This document shows, piece after piece, positions 24,396-33,789 of a stretch of DNA of 64,000 nt. The notes under the pieces were generated by a model. It worked only from the letters and a program-made list of their open reading frames with translations. It did not search any database and was not told the origin of the DNA. The stretch is from Steromphala cineraria (taxonomy: Eukaryota; Mollusca; Gastropoda; Trochida; Trochidae): assembly GCA_916613615.1 (NCBI GenBank), contig OU744736.1, positions 8,071,724 through 8,135,723 of the forward strand, in the 5' to 3' direction. A program made the translations under genes and the position numbers. How positions within the stretch are numbered: the first letter of the stretch is position 1; each line of letters opens with the position of its first letter.

Positions 24396-24811
24396 TATGG
24401 CTGGATTCGAACTTGGAGCCTTCAATCTTTAAACAGAACAATTTACATAGGTTTTTATCTCTCCCTTGAGGTTAATCATAGAGCCTTCAAGTTTTCTTCC
24501 TCGCATGGTTAATAAATCTGTACATAAACTTTCATCATTGTAGTGCTTTTTTTCTGTTGAAGAAAATTAAAATAGTTTTAAGGACATGGCTTCAAAGCAT
24601 TCTTCACGGACAACATCGACAGAAAAACTACAATCAATAATTCTCATTGGCAATGGATCTGGGAAAGAAGTCTAAGGGGTGAAAAGGTTATAAACGCACC
24701 TGCCGATTCCAGACTCCATGCAATGCCAAAATGCAGCTCTTTCAAGCCTAGTCGGTTCATAAGAAAGACTAGATTAGAACTCCAATTTTTCACTGCTGAA
24801 TGGATAAGTAG
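24396..24811. other. Intergenic sequence
   Basis: No gene. Near 24408 the string GGATTCGAACTTGGAGCC resembles a minus-strand tRNA B box. A minus-strand frame at about 24660-24800 shows no secure domain. Confidence 0.35.
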
Positions 24812-25605
24812 GGAAGCATCCTAGTGCCACAGTAAAAAAATGTTTATCTCCTAATTAGGAGATCCTATCACCTAATTAGGAGATAGTAACTCATAATTAG
24901 GAGATAGTAACAACTAATTAGGAGATAACTAACCCATAATTAGGACTTAGTTATCACCTAATTAGGACATAACTAAGTCCTAATTAGGACATAGCTATTT
25001 CCTAATTAGGACTTAATTATCCCCTAATTAGGAGATACTTTCACCTAATTAGGAGAAACTTTCACCTAATTAGGAGATACTACCACCTAATTAGGATATA
25101 TTAACTTCTAATTAGGAGATAATAACGCCTATTTAGGAGATAAGTAATCCCTAATTAGGACTTAGTTATCACCTAATAAGGAGACAGTTATATCCTAATT
25201 AAGAGTTAGTATCTCCTAAATAGGTGATAACTAAATCCTAATTAGGTGATAACTTTCTCCTAATTAGGTGATATTCATCTCCTAATTAGGAGTTAGTATA
25301 TCATAATTAGGAGTTACGATATCCTAATTAGGAGATAGTTTTACCTAATTAGGTAAAACGATCTCCTAATGAAGTGATAACTATCTCCTAATTAGGTGAT
25401 AAATAAGGCGTAATTAGGTGATAACTATCTCCTAATTAGGAGTTAGTAACTCCTAATTAGGGGTTAATATCTCCTAATTAGGAGATGGTTTCTCCTAATT
25501 ATGTGATAGTTTTGTCCTATTTAGGCGATGATTAAGTCCTAATTAGGTGATGGTATCTCCTAATTAGGGGATAATTTTTTTTAACTGTGGCACTAGGATG
25601 CTTCC
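24812..25605. mobile_element. Fold-back element made of 21-bp CTAATTAGG repeats
   Basis: Perfect 22-bp terminal inverted repeats (24812-24833, beginning GGAAGCATCCTAGTGCC, and 25584-25605) are followed inside by A and T runs and enclose about 34 copies of a 21-bp unit (CCTAATTAGGAGATANTNNNA-like). The TAATTA core of each unit is itself a palindrome. Units occur as both AGGAGATA and TCTCCTAA/AGGTGATA types, so the array folds on itself at many registers. Non-coding. No clear target-site duplication was found beside the ends. Confidence 0.8.
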
Positions 25606-26060
25606 GTAGATAAGCATTGAAATAATGTTATAATCCTTGAAATAATCCCCGGCAGTTCTTAACATAACTGACTCCTGCAACATACTCTGTGTCGCTAAAG
25701 TCAATAGAGATAAAGTATTTAACATGTTTCATACAAGGTACGGTATAAAGACGATCAATGTCGTAAGTGGTTGTGAAAATGCTCTGCATCTTAACAAGAC
25801 TGAATTGACCAGGACTATGATGACTTTAATGACACACTCGAGGGGTTTGTGCCTATATCGTGACGCAAAATCGAAAATACATTAAACTCATCTTTTAAAG
25901 AGAAACGATCTCCACGTTTACCTTACATATTATCAATAAATAAAATTTCCTGCGATATTGAAACCTGAAAACGAATGTACTGAACGTGTTCCTTGTAGTA
26001 CACAAATGTTTCTTTGGGTTTGCCCTGAATTAGCAATAGCGTCAGTGCGTCCACGTTGAT
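25606..26060. other. Sequence upstream of the duplicated segment
   Basis: No plus-strand chitobiase 5' exon could be identified here. Minus-strand frames around 25640-25800 and 25933-26127 are open for 54-64 codons but have no recognised domain. Confidence 0.35.
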
Positions 26061-26712
26061 TATGAAATTTGAAAGAGCATTTGGGCCAATTCATTTTCCT
26101 TTCAAATGGACTGACTCGTAAAGGCATTATGTGGATCTGTATTCAAATCAAATGCTCCCGGATCTAACTTTGCACATTGCAAAATCTGATTGATGTTCCA
26201 CTATTGATGACCATTTTTGCAATCCCCTGAGACATCGGTATTGCTCATATACTTTTATAAAAGGTATGCTATTTTTCATTTCAAATCTGTAGTTAATATG
26301 CAAGCTTTCAATAGTCACGACGCAGGATCGTTCACTGGTCTAGCGGGACAGTATTATTCAGATAGTGTGAATCACTGGTATGTGTCATGTCACGCCTCTT
26401 ATACGACGTTTTAGACAGACAATCGCTAGAATGAATCTTTATGAAGAAGAAATAGATAGTGTTTATCCCCTGGAATTATAACATTGTGAATTAGAAGTCA
26501 TGTGAACGAATTGAACAGAGAAAATGCCATACCAGACTTTTCAACTCAAAAGAAATATTAAGAAACATGACACACAGGCATATATCTAGAATAATGATCC
26601 GAAAACGTCACTACATTACCTCAAATCGTGACTTACCACTGTCACTCCTCCATATTGTTAACCGAGCAAACGTATCATATGAGTCAAATGTTTGTACTAC
26701 GAGCGAGAACAT

Positions 26713-27045
26713 TTTCTAGATCGCCAATATCAGACAGTGAAAGAAGTCCACACTAAAATATCCAAGGAGAAATAAATTTGCCATAGACTGTCATCTAATG
26801 GAGAAAAATAGGTTTTTAAGATTGTGACCCCTGTGACCCTATTTGGGGTCATGGGGTCACGAAACCTACAGTTTAGAATTCAAATTGGCCAAGGAGTCTA
26901 CATGCAGTCTTTCAGCTCAATAGACCTTTTGGAGCTAAAGATGATGATGAAAATAAGTTTTTAAAGTTGTGACCCCTGTGACCCTATTTGGGGTCATGGG
27001 GTCACGAAATCTACAATTTAGAATCCCCATTGGCCAAGGATGAAG
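26713..27045 (-). mobile_element. Family B Pearl fragment inside duplication copy 1
   Basis: TTCTAGATCGCCAATATCAG onward matches the start of the 12823-14794 element's monomer array for just over two monomers (GTGACCCCTGTGACCCTATT at about 26828 and 26972), and ends abruptly at GGCCAAGGATGAAGG. No termini are present. Confidence 0.7.
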
Positions 27046-27087
27046 GCAGTAGCCGGAATACGAGTTTATATTAGATGAACTACCCAG

Positions 27088-27215
27088 GTAGCACAACTAC
27101 ATCGGCCCGACGTCGGCCAACTCCATCGTGCCGATGAAGTTTTGCTCATCGGTTCTTCATCGGCCCGATGTCGGCATAACATTATCGGGCCAGCATCGGC
27201 CCGGCATCGGTCCGT
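27088..27215. repeat. GC-rich CATCGGCCCGA palindromic repeat (copy 1)
   Basis: Repeated CATCGGCCCGACGTCGGC-type motifs, partly palindromic (TCGGCCCGA, GCCGACATCGGGC on the other strand), occur five to six times with 15-30 bp spacing in an otherwise AT-rich intron. The same block lies at 30139-30266 in copy 2. Confidence 0.6.
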
Positions 27216-27479
27216 ACTTGAATCATTAATTACTTTTTGGTAATTAGTAGTAATTTTCCTAGGGCATTGAACTTGAGCACACCTTACTTTGATTAATACA
27301 AGCATCAGTGGTAGACTATTAGCTCTTTAAATCCTAAACTCTTGTTGTTAAGTATTTTCAAAATTCAGGCTTGGGTTCACTAAAGTCGTAAAATTATCAA
27401 TTCTAATATCTAAAGATAACTTTAATAATTAGAAAACAACTATCGCGAGGGAATATACCTAATGCAGGAAAGCGCCATG

Positions 27480-27990
27480 CTTTGGTTTCAAAGGCACCCT
27501 ATTTGGACCTTTCTGAAGCCCTTTTGGAATATCTATCTATGACATATTTGTAGATGCTTACAACAAACAAATCAAAAAGCATCTTACTAGTGAAACAAAA
27601 AACATTGCTTTAGTCAAGAAGCACACTATTAGAACTTTCCAAAGTCATTTCAGGATAACTATCTATGGCATTCTCCTGACAAGGAACCATATCAAACTTA
27701 TGCTGCAATATTTCATGCTATGGTTCTGAAGCACACTATTTAGATCTTTCTAAAGTCCATTTGTGGCAAACTATCTGTGACTTCTTTGTTTATACTGACA
27801 GCAAACCATATCTAACTTATGCTGCATACTTTTCCTTGTGAAGCACACTATATAGACCTTTCTAAAGCCCTTTTTGGCCATACATCCATGACATATCTTT
27901 GTTTCTTCTGCCCCTATTTTGCAAACTATATCTATGACATTCTCCTGACAGGGAACTATCCGAAGAGTGATCTAACCAATGCTGCAAAAC
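27480..27990 (+). repeat. Degenerate tandem copies of intron end and exon start (chitobiase)
   Basis: Four diverged units of about 110-140 bp contain GAAGCACACTAT, GACCTTTCTAAAGCC and CTATCTATGACAT. The unit at about 27668-27708 (CATTCTCCTGACAAGGAACC then ATATCAAACTTATGCTGCAA) and that at about 27793-27828 resemble the real junction CTCCTGACAG|GGAACTATCC with ATCTAACCAATGCTGCAA at 27942-27985. Thus the repeat unit includes the acceptor and about 35 bp of exon. The block is repeated at 30531-31041. Confidence 0.6.
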
Positions 27991-28163
27991 GTGCAGCGTG
28001 GGTACAGAAGCAGCTTGAGACGGTTGAGAGCAACTATCTGGACGGAATCAACATCGACTATGAGTCGCCTATAGCCAGAGATGAAGTCGATATCAGGAAT
28101 GGCTACACCGCTCTCGTCAATGAAACATACCAGGCCTTCAAGAAGAAACTTCCATATTCCCAG
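27952..28163 (+). CDS. CTBS-like: Di-N-acetylchitobiase-like GH18 catalytic exon, copy 1
   Basis: Acceptor CCTGACAG|GGAACTAT, phase 1 in; donor CCCAG|GTCGGT, phase 0 out. About 70 residues include LDGINIDYES, the GH18 active-site strand DxxNxDxE with the catalytic Glu last. Asn at the fourth position is the variant known for lysosomal di-N-acetylchitobiase. It is preceded by AAWVQKQLETVESNY and followed by YTALVNETYQAFKKKLP, as in that family. The enzyme splits GlcNAc from the reducing end of chitin oligosaccharides in lysosomes. An identical copy lies at 31003. The downstream exon of this copy is broken, so it can contribute only if spliced onto the intact exon at 32009. Confidence 0.85.
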
Positions 28164-28319
28164 GTCGGTTTCTTTACAGTCATATCTTTTAACTTCTTTT
28201 AGAGGCATATAGAAGTTGGTTGATGAAGAAGAACACGTTATTATGGATAGTCAACTTCTTTATTGCATGAAATGCATCATTTGCTTGATAACAGTGTTAG
28301 TATCTACTAGGAATTAGTA

Positions 28320-28582
28320 TTAAAAGGAATGAGACTGTAGGCAAGAAAAAGCATTATGTCCTTGGCAGAAGCCAAAATTAACTGAGAGGAAAAACACTGT
28401 TCATAGGCAAGAAAAAGCAGTATGTCCTATACAGAAGCCAAACTTATCTGAAAGGAATGAGACTGTAGGCCAGGAAAAGCATTATGCCCTTCTCAGAAGC
28501 CAAACTTATCTGAAAGCAAAAAGACTGAAGGCAAGGAAAAGCAGTATGTCCTATACAGAAGCCAAACTTATCCGAAAGGCTT
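28320..28582. repeat. ~62-bp tandem repeat (copy 1)
   Basis: Four units with GGCAAGAAAAAGCANTATGTCC and CAGAAGCCAAACTTATC(T/C)GAAAGG at 55-65 bp spacing. The same block occurs at 31371-31633. Intronic. Confidence 0.65.
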
Positions 28583-28957
28583 TGAATCCTGCATCCATTT
28601 TGCCATCCCAAATATGCTGCTAGGACTGATTTGTTTTAGCTATATTACTTGAATGCCATAATGAATAATTTAGGGGAATATGATGCTATCCCATTTTAAC
28701 CCAAATTATCTGAAAGGCATTGCACCAAACATCCATCGTGAAGCCTTTTTGTCAAAATGTTCAATGAAATTGGCAACATGAAAGGGTCACAGACGTTATG
28801 CCACGTTTAACATGTATCATTATTAACAGATTAGGAGTCGGAATTCATTCTTTTCTTGGATCTTAACATATTTTTTATTCCATTGTATTTCTACAGTAAG
28901 CCTTTTAAACGCCATATCCCAAGACATTAAATAGGTCATACATGGTACTTGTTTAAG

Positions 28958-29118
28958 GTTACCGTTGACGTTGCTTGGAGCCCTTCTTGTATCGATGGGC
29001 GTTGCTATGACTACAAGAGCCTGGCGTCAGTGTCAGACTTTCTGTTTGTGATGTCATACGACGAGCAGAGTCAAATAACGGGAAAATGTATCGCCATGGT
29101 CATCTCCGGATTATGAAA
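28958..29118 (+). pseudogene. Chitobiase-like exon broken by the duplication junction
   Basis: Acceptor TTTAAG|GTTACC, phase 0. It reads VTVDVAWSPSCIDGRCYDYK and FLFVMSYDEQSQI as in the intact exon at 32009. At 29111 it crosses the duplication junction: codons TCC-GGA run into TTA-TGA, a stop, and the normal splice donor is lost. If included it would truncate the protein; without a donor it cannot be an internal exon. Confidence 0.85.
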
Positions 29119-29763
29119 TTTGAAAGAGCATTTGGGCCAATTCATTTTCCTTTCAAATGGACTGACTCGTAAAGGCATTATGTGGATCTGTATTCAAATC
29201 AAATGCTCCCGGATCTAACTTTGCACATTGCAAAATCTGATTGATGTTCCACTATTGATGACCATTTTTGCAATCCCCTGAGACATCGGTATTGCTCATA
29301 TACTTTTATAAAAGGTATGCTATTTTTCATTTCAAATCTGTAGTTAATATGCAAGCTTTCAATAGTCACGACGCAGGATCGTTCACTGGTCTAGCGGGAC
29401 AGTATTATTCAGATAGTGTGAATCACTGGTATGTGTCATGTCACGCCTCTTATACGACGTTTTAGACAGACAATCGCTAGAATGAATCTTTATGAAGAAG
29501 AAATAGATAGTGTTTATCCCCTGGAATTATAACATTGTGAATTAGAAGTCATGTGAACGAATTGAACAGAGAAAATGCCATACCAGACTTTTCAACTCAA
29601 AAGAAATATTAAGAAACATGACACACAGGCATATATCTAGAATAATGATCCGAAAACGTCACTACATTACCTCAAATCGTGACTTACCACTGTCACTCCT
29701 CCATATTGTTAACCGAGCAAACGTATCATATGAGTCAAATGTTTGTACTACGAGCGAGAACAT

Positions 29764-30096
29764 TTTCTAGATCGCCAATATCAGACAGTGAAAGAAGTCC
29801 ACACTAAAATATCCAAGGAGAAATAAATTTGCCATAGACTGTCATCTAATGGAGAAAAATAGGTTTTTAAGATTGTGACCCCTGTGACCCTATTTGGGGT
29901 CATGGGGTCACGAAACCTACAGTTTAGAATTCAAATTGGCCAAGGAGTCTACATGCAGTCTTTCAGCTCAATAGACCTTTTGGAGCTAAAGATGATGATG
30001 AAAATAAGTTTTTAAAGTTGTGACCCCTGTGACCCTATTTGGGGTCATGGGGTCACGAAATCTACAATTTAGAATCCCCATTGGCCAAGGATGAAG
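29764..30096 (-). mobile_element. Family B Pearl fragment inside duplication copy 2
   Basis: The same fragment as at 26713-27045, shifted by 3051 bp. Confidence 0.7.
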
Positions 30097-30138
30097 GCAG
30101 TAGCCGGAATACGAGTTTATATTAGATGAACTACCCAG

Positions 30139-30266
30139 GTAGCACAACTACATCGGCCCGACGTCGGCCAACTCCATCGTGCCGATGAAGTTTTGCTCAT
30201 CGGTTCTTCATCGGCCCGATGTCGGCATAACATTATCGGGCCAGCATCGGCCCGGCATCGGTCCGT
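30139..30266. repeat. GC-rich CATCGGCCCGA palindromic repeat (copy 2)
   Basis: Second copy of the block at 27088-27215. Confidence 0.6.
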
Positions 30267-31002
30267 ACTTGAATCATTAATTACTTTTTGGTAATTAGTA
30301 GTAATTTTCCTAGGGCATTGAACTTGAGCACACCTTACTTTGATTAATACAAGCATCAGTGGTAGACTATTAGCTCTTTAAATCCTAAACTCTTGTTGTT
30401 AAGTATTTTCAAAATTCAGGCTTGGGTTCACTAAAGTCGTAAAATTATCAATTCTAATATCTAAAGATAACTTTAATAATTAGAAAACAACTATCGCGAG
30501 GGAATATACCTAATGCAGGAAAGCGCCATGCTTTGGTTTCAAAGGCACCCTATTTGGACCTTTCTGAAGCCCTTTTGGAATATCTATCTATGACATATTT
30601 GTAGATGCTTACAACAAACAAATCAAAAAGCATCTTACTAGTGAAACAAAAAACATTGCTTTAGTCAAGAAGCACACTATTAGAACTTTCCAAAGTCATT
30701 TCAGGATAACTATCTATGGCATTCTCCTGACAAGGAACCATATCAAACTTATGCTGCAATATTTCATGCTATGGTTCTGAAGCACACTATTTAGATCTTT
30801 CTAAAGTCCATTTGTGGCAAACTATCTGTGACTTCTTTGTTTATACTGACAGCAAACCATATCTAACTTATGCTGCATACTTTTCCTTGTGAAGCACACT
30901 ATATAGACCTTTCTAAAGCCCTTTTTGGCCATACATCCATGACATATCTTTGTTTCTTCTGCCCCTATTTTGCAAACTATATCTATGACATTCTCCTGAC
31001 AG

Positions 31003-31214
31003 GGAACTATCCGAAGAGTGATCTAACCAATGCTGCAAAACGTGCAGCGTGGGTACAGAAGCAGCTTGAGACGGTTGAGAGCAACTATCTGGACGGAATC
31101 AACATCGACTATGAGTCGCCTATAGCCAGAGATGAAGTCGATATCAGGAATGGCTACACCGCTCTCGTCAATGAAACATACCAGGCCTTCAAGAAGAAAC
31201 TTCCATATTCCCAG
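31003..31214 (+). CDS. CTBS-like: Di-N-acetylchitobiase-like GH18 catalytic exon, copy 2
   Basis: Identical by eye to 27952-28163: phase 1 in, phase 0 out, with LDGINIDYES as the active-site strand. The next exon (32009-32180) is intact, so copy 2 is the natural functional one: 31003-31214, 32009-32180, 32901-33004 and 33628-33789 splice in one frame. Exons for the N-terminal signal peptide and first TIM-barrel strands were not found upstream in the window. Confidence 0.85.
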
Positions 31215-31370
31215 GTCGGTTTCTTTACAGTCATATCTTTTAACTTCTTTTAGAGGCATATAGAAGTTGGTTGATGAAGAAGAACACGTTATTATGGATA
31301 GTCAACTTCTTTATTGCATGAAATGCATCATTTGCTTGATAACAGTGTTAGTATCTACTAGGAATTAGTA

Positions 31371-31633
31371 TTAAAAGGAATGAGACTGTAGGCAAGAAAA
31401 AGCATTATGTCCTTGGCAGAAGCCAAAATTAACTGAGAGGAAAAACACTGTTCATAGGCAAGAAAAAGCAGTATGTCCTATACAGAAGCCAAACTTATCT
31501 GAAAGGAATGAGACTGTAGGCCAGGAAAAGCATTATGCCCTTCTCAGAAGCCAAACTTATCTGAAAGCAAAAAGACTGAAGGCAAGGAAAAGCAGTATGT
31601 CCTATACAGAAGCCAAACTTATCCGAAAGGCTT
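31371..31633. repeat. ~62-bp tandem repeat (copy 2)
   Basis: Second copy of the block at 28320-28582. Confidence 0.65.
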
Positions 31634-32008
31634 TGAATCCTGCATCCATTTTGCCATCCCAAATATGCTGCTAGGACTGATTTGTTTTAGCTATATTACT
31701 TGAATGCCATAATGAATAATTTAGGGGAATATGATGCTATCCCATTTTAACCCAAATTATCTGAAAGGCATTGCACCAAACATCCATCGTGAAGCCTTTT
31801 TGTCAAAATGTTCAATGAAATTGGCAACATGAAAGGGTCACAGACGTTATGCCACGTTTAACATGTATCATTATTAACAGATTAGGAGTCGGAATTCATT
31901 CTTTTCTTGGATCTTAACATATTTTTTATTCCATTGTATTTCTACAGTAAGCCTTTTAAACGCCATATCCCAAGACATTAAATAGGTCATACATGGTACT
32001 TGTTTAAG

Positions 32009-32180
32009 GTTACCGTTGACGTTGCTTGGAGCCCTTCTTGTATCGATGGGCGTTGCTATGACTACAAGAGCCTGGCGTCAGTGTCAGACTTTCTGTTTGT
32101 GATGTCATACGACGAGCAGAGTCAAATAACGGGAAAATGTATCGCCATGGTCATCTCCGGATATGCTAAGACTCTGGTTG
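32009..32180 (+). CDS. CTBS-like: Chitobiase-like exon with FLFVMSYDEQSQI strand
   Basis: Acceptor TTTAAG|GTTACC, phase 0; donor TTG|GTAAGT at 32181, phase 1. It encodes VTVDVAWSPSCIDGRCYDYK, then DFLFVMSYDEQSQITGKC and SGYAKTLV. The MSYDEQ strand contributes substrate-binding residues (Tyr-Asp) in GH18 chitobiases, and the cysteines of SCIDGRC and GKC are also typical. Only the last part (after 32162) lies outside the duplicated block, which is why the copy at 28958 is truncated. Confidence 0.85.
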
Positions 32181-32900
32181 GTAAGTGAACTACGGATTTC
32201 TTTAAACGTTCTTCCTGGTAATGAACAGGTGATATCTGTCTTTCAGCAAATAAAAATTTCGGACAAGCTATCTCACTGCAAGAGGTAGAGAACTATGTAT
32301 ATCACATTCTCTCCCTTCAGAGGCAGATCAAGTCATGTTGATAGATCCTCTGTTCTAACTCACCGGAATCCGTGGGTTCTCGCAGTTTCCCCATGCGGAA
32401 AAATTCCACCACAATACTTTTGAATGTTTTTACCTAATGAAAACTCTTCTTGCATGGAAAGGGTCGTTCATATCTCAATATTTTTTAGGATTTTAGAAAA
32501 CGTCGCTGATTGACAACTTACTTTGACAACTTACTTTGACAACTTACTTTGATTGCCTAGGCTCACATCCTATCCCACAAATTTGGTGAGTTAGAACAGA
32601 GGCGAAATCAACGTGACTTCATCTGCTTGTGTGGGGAGAGAATGTGTATTTCATTGAATGCTATCCGATTTTTCTTGATGAGTTTAACTCATTGAGTGAG
32701 ACAGAAAGGTATGCTTTTCAGGAGTGAAGTAACCACGAGTGAAATATGAACTTTTGTACCAAATATTTAATATATGTAACGAATGTAATGCAGGTGCAGG
32801 ACTCCATTGTACAAGATTTTTTCTCAACTTTTTATCAATTTGACTTCAATTTTGTATTATTTTCACCATATAAACACCAACTGTTTCACCAATATTTCAG
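32181..32900. other. Chitobiase-like gene intron
   Basis: No gene. A small direct repeat ACAACTTACTTTG occurs three times at 32512-32552. AT-rich otherwise. Confidence 0.45.
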
Positions 32901-33004
32901 GTGTAAAAAACTACCTGTTGATTGAAGGGATTCCCTGCAATAAGCTTGTTCTTGGCCTACCCTGGTACGGGTACCTGTATGAATGTCTCACCTTTGACCA
33001 AGAG
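32901..33004 (+). CDS. CTBS-like: Chitobiase-like exon with LPWYGY strand
   Basis: Acceptor AATATTTCAG|GTGTAAAA, phase 1 in; donor CAAGAG|GTAAAT, phase 0 out. It encodes VKNYLLIEGIPCNKLVLGLP followed by WYGYLYECLTF. The LVLGLPWYGY strand is a hallmark of GH18 chitobiases and chitinases, with the Trp-Tyr pair lining the substrate cleft. It joins in frame to the exon at 33628. Confidence 0.9.
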
Positions 33005-33627
33005 GTAAATTTCATGCAAATATTTGCTTAGGCTGTTCAATAATTGTATTTCTAAAAACTTTCACAATTTCGTAATTATGCTAATATATACAATAAATGT
33101 TAAAAAATTGTTCAGAAAAAATCATTGAACACTTCACTAGGAGGTAACTGTCAAAAACATGTTTTAGAAAATTTATGCAAATGTTTCTTGCAGAATTGAT
33201 ATCAAATAATCATTTAGAAAAACATATAGAAACATTCCCTGAGAATAGAAGTATTAGGTAATTGTTAAGAAAAATTTAATATTTCCTAATTGACACTTAT
33301 AATAGTACTCATTTGCCAATTTGGTGTAATCGAGTAAAATACTGAAGTGCTTATATTTAGATGTTATTCACAAGATGCATATTATAAAACTAATAAACAA
33401 ACAAAAGGGGCCATCTTCTCTAGCCTGTAATTTATCTTCATTGTTAAAACTGCAACGAAGAAACAGTCTATATATAGCCAATTGTAAGCTTCCAACTTAT
33501 CTATACGGCCTCATAGTATTGTTCCACGAGGTCGGGGGGAAATCATCACTACAGTCACCAGCCATTATCATTATCAGAGTCAAAAGTCATAGCAATTATT
33601 TAATATATCTCCTCTTTTCTGTCAAAG
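33005..33627. other. Chitobiase-like gene intron
   Basis: AT-rich with no recognised feature. Short plus-strand frames are not believed. Confidence 0.45.
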
Positions 33628-33789
33628 ACTAACAAATGCAGCATCAAGCACGTCCCATTCAGGGGAGTTAACTGCAGTGACGCCGGCGGCAGCCAACACG
33701 ACTACAGCGCAATCATGCATCAACTCAAACTGCCTGGCAACACGAGGATCTTTGATCAGAACACCATGAGTCCTTTCATTAACTACAAG
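33628..33789 (+). CDS. CTBS-like: Chitobiase-like exon with VPFRG motif; last exon found
   Basis: Acceptor TGTCAAAG|ACTAAC, phase 0; donor TACAAG|GTAAGG at 33790, phase 0. The 54 codons include CSIKHVPFRGVNCSDAGGSQ, then IMHQL and FDQNTMSPFINYK. VPFRG..CSDAGG(S/R)Q is characteristic of di-N-acetylchitobiase. Family members continue with a further C-terminal segment (WYDxP..., GMWN...) that I could not find before the next gene at 47859, so the gene is 3' incomplete in this window, disrupted, or its last exon is too diverged to see. The last 36 bp and donor are copied 22 more times downstream. Confidence 0.85.

Larger units (their letters stand above)
26061..29111 (+). repeat. 3051-bp tandem duplication, copy 1
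   Basis: The whole block recurs at 29112-32162 with a constant offset of 3051 bp and no difference noticed by eye. GAT occurs at the upstream edge (CACGTTGAT|TATG), at the internal junction (TCCGGAT|TATG) and at the downstream edge (TCCGGAT|ATGC), i.e. a 3-bp microhomology. The block contains a catalytic GH18 exon, part of the next exon and several smaller repeats. Confidence 0.9.
29112..32162 (+). repeat. 3051-bp tandem duplication, copy 2
   Basis: This is the second copy of the block, continuing without a break into the intact rest of the exon at 32009-32180. Near identity means either a very recent event or an assembly artefact such as two haplotypes joined. Confidence 0.9.

Noticed and set aside
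24846..25580. Palindromic repeats as a CRISPR or bacterial operator array
   Set aside because: The 21-bp units are bounded by terminal inverted repeats and lie in animal DNA; a fold-back element explains them.
25640..26127. Minus-strand frames as a possible gene or chitobiase 5' exon
   Set aside because: Wrong strand for the chitobiase gene, no recognisable motif, and only 54-64 codons each.
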